In this document: positions 39,149 to 40,066 of the stretch, in pieces
Layout of the letters: each line of letters starts with the position of its first letter
How positions within the stretch are numbered: position 1 is the first letter of the stretch
NCBI GenBank assembly: GCA_964531675.1
Contig: CAZHFW010000035.1
Span: forward strand, 1-40,066
Length of the DNA stretch: 40,066 nucleotides
Direction: 5' to 3'
Source: CAZHFW01 sp964531675
GTDB taxonomy: Bacteria > Planctomycetota > Phycisphaerae > Phycisphaerales > UBA1924
Made by a program: the position numbers and the translations under genes
Notes under the pieces: generated by a model
Databases searched by the model: none
What the model saw: only the letters and a program-made list of their open reading frames with translations
Told to the model about the DNA's origin: nothing

Positions 39149-40066
39149 ATGTCGCACCGGAAGTCCGTATCGGTTCGCTCGGTTCTTTCCGCCGCCGCCC
39201 TCTTTGCCGGCGGCGTTGGGCTGGCTCAGCCGGCCCTGGCCCAGAGCACTGATGCGCCCTCCTCCGCTGCGGTCTCCGCTGCCGAGACGATCGCCAAGGC
39301 CAAGAAGCTCGCCTCCGAAGGCAAGCTCGTGGCGGCCAAGGACCTCCTGGTCCGCCTCACGACCAACTCCAACGTCACGCTGACCGAAGCCGAGCGGGCG
39401 TCCGCGGTTGAGAACCTCAACTCGCTGACCCGCAAGCTCAAGTCGCTGAACCCCTTTGAGCTCAGCCTGCAGTCCGCGGAGCTGGCGCTCTCGCAGGACG
39501 ATCTCCGCAACGCCGAGCGTCAGGCGGGCGCCGTCCTCTCTTCCGCGCAGTCCTCTTCCGCTCAGAAGGACCGGGCCCAGCGCCTGATGGACTCCGTGAG
39601 CAAGCGCCGCTCCGAGATGCTCCCCGAGGTCGTCAACGCCCTCGACAACGCGGGCAACGATCTGGAAGCCGGCCGTTACGCCGACGCCCGCGCCAAGCTC
39701 GATCTGGTCGGTCGTTCGGGCGTCGCCCTCGAAGGCCCCCAGCGTGACCGCTTCGAGAGCTACCAGTCGCGCGTGCTCGCAGCCGAGCAGTCCGGCCAGA
39801 TGGTCGCGACCGCCGCTCCCGCGGCGCCGGCCGCCCCCGCTGCCAGCCAGCCTGCCGTCGCCCCCGCGACCGAGCCCGCTCCCGCGCAGACCGCCAGCAA
39901 CGCGGGCAGCCAGGACGCCCCGCTGGTCGCCCACAACCCCCAGGGTGACTCCAACACCACCCCGAGCCCCTACTGGCAGGGTCAGAACGGCCAGCAGCCC
40001 GCTGCTGCCGCTCCCGCGGCTCAGGCGGCCCAGCCCGCCGACGCGGCCCCCGCGGCGGCTCCCGCT
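39149..40066 (+). CDS. Exported protein with helical repeats and Ala/Pro-rich region, 3' end beyond the window
   Basis: 306 codons are present with no stop. From the ATG at 39149 (GGAG 6 bases upstream) a signal peptide is clear: basic MSHRKSVSVR, then a hydrophobic stretch and ALAQS as a likely cleavage site near residue 32. Residues about 45-210 are helical and TPR-like (AKKLASEGKLVAAKDLLVRL, QSAELALSQDDLRNAERQAG). After residue 210 the sequence becomes Ala/Pro/Gln-rich. In related bacteria such N-termini precede large secretion-pore or LysM proteins, so a secretin is possible; the window ends too soon to tell. An in-frame ATG at 39023 would bury the signal peptide and is less likely. Confidence 0.8.
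   Translation, partial: MSHRKSVSVRSVLSAAALFAGGVGLAQPALAQSTDAPSSAAVSAAETIAKAKKLASEGKLVAAKDLLVRLTTNSNVTLTEAERASAVENLNSLTRKLKSLNPFELSLQSAELALSQDDLRNAERQAGAVLSSAQSSSAQKDRAQRLMDSVSKRRSEMLPEVVNALDNAGNDLEAGRYADARAKLDLVGRSGVALEGPQRDRFESYQSRVLAAEQSGQMVATAAPAAPAAPAASQPAVAPATEPAPAQTASNAGSQDAPLVAHNPQGDSNTTPSPYWQGQNGQQPAAAAPAAQAAQPADAAPAAAPA

Overview
The window is high-GC chromosomal DNA with very tight gene spacing. It most likely comes from a planctomycete of the Phycisphaerae type. The indicators are an ECF sigma factor with a membrane segment and a large C-terminal extension, a short pseudopilin carrying an H-X9-DG motif, an FHA domain fused to a GspE/PilB ATPase, and lipid A/heptose genes beside a Gram-negative style gene set. 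This placement is an inference from family content; no rRNA gene is present. No phage, insertion sequence or CRISPR array was seen.

Layout. 1-1390: the end of an Hpt phosphotransfer protein and a response regulator with an HD-GYP c-di-GMP phosphodiesterase domain. 1365-3630 (minus): agmatine deiminase and N-carbamoylputrescine amidase, which together convert agmatine to putrescine. 3631-3991: a gene-free stretch with an inverted pair of REP-like hairpins. 3992-8440: a HerA/DUF87-like ATPase, a secreted or anchored endonuclease/exonuclease/phosphatase protein and an SDR oxidoreductase. 8441-11808: a sigma70-like promoter and a SAM-clan riboswitch, then a fused aspartokinase-homoserine dehydrogenase without ACT domains and aspartate-semialdehyde dehydrogenase; the three activities take aspartate to homoserine. 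12005-15177 (minus): a sugar-type ABC transporter (binding protein and two permeases, no ATPase). 15329-18302: tRNA-Leu(UAA) and PEP carboxylase. 18307-20576 (minus): a membrane-tethered ECF sigma factor translationally coupled to a pseudopilin. 20842-22598: rpsP, trmD, rplS. 22715-30704: a nitrilase-family amidase, Maf, a small membrane protein, LpxK, HldE, an ASCH-like protein, an MDR oxidoreductase and the FHA-GspE fusion. 30785-32221: serS. 32218-33368: an AlbA_2/Schlafen-type gene, frameshifted near its end and less GC-rich than its surroundings. 33474-37647 (minus): RluD-type pseudouridine synthase, a membrane TPR-like protein, a divergent MnmE-like GTPase and type III pantothenate kinase. 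37679-40066: a conserved hypothetical protein, then a long structured leader and the start of an alanine/proline-rich exported protein cut by the window edge.

A pattern crosses the whole window. Thirteen genes have a TAnnnT (-10-like) hexamer ending only 5-11 bases before the start codon, usually 6-7, and none has a Shine-Dalgarno sequence in that gap. This predicts leaderless or nearly leaderless transcripts. Several of the remaining genes (sigma factor, pseudopilin, rpsP, hom, asd, SDR) have clear Shine-Dalgarno sequences. The sharpest case is a 31-bp gap between divergent genes (37648-37678) that holds both -10 boxes. The best single regulatory unit is the SAM-responsive leader upstream of the ACT-less aspartokinase-homoserine dehydrogenase, where RNA control may stand in for protein feedback control.
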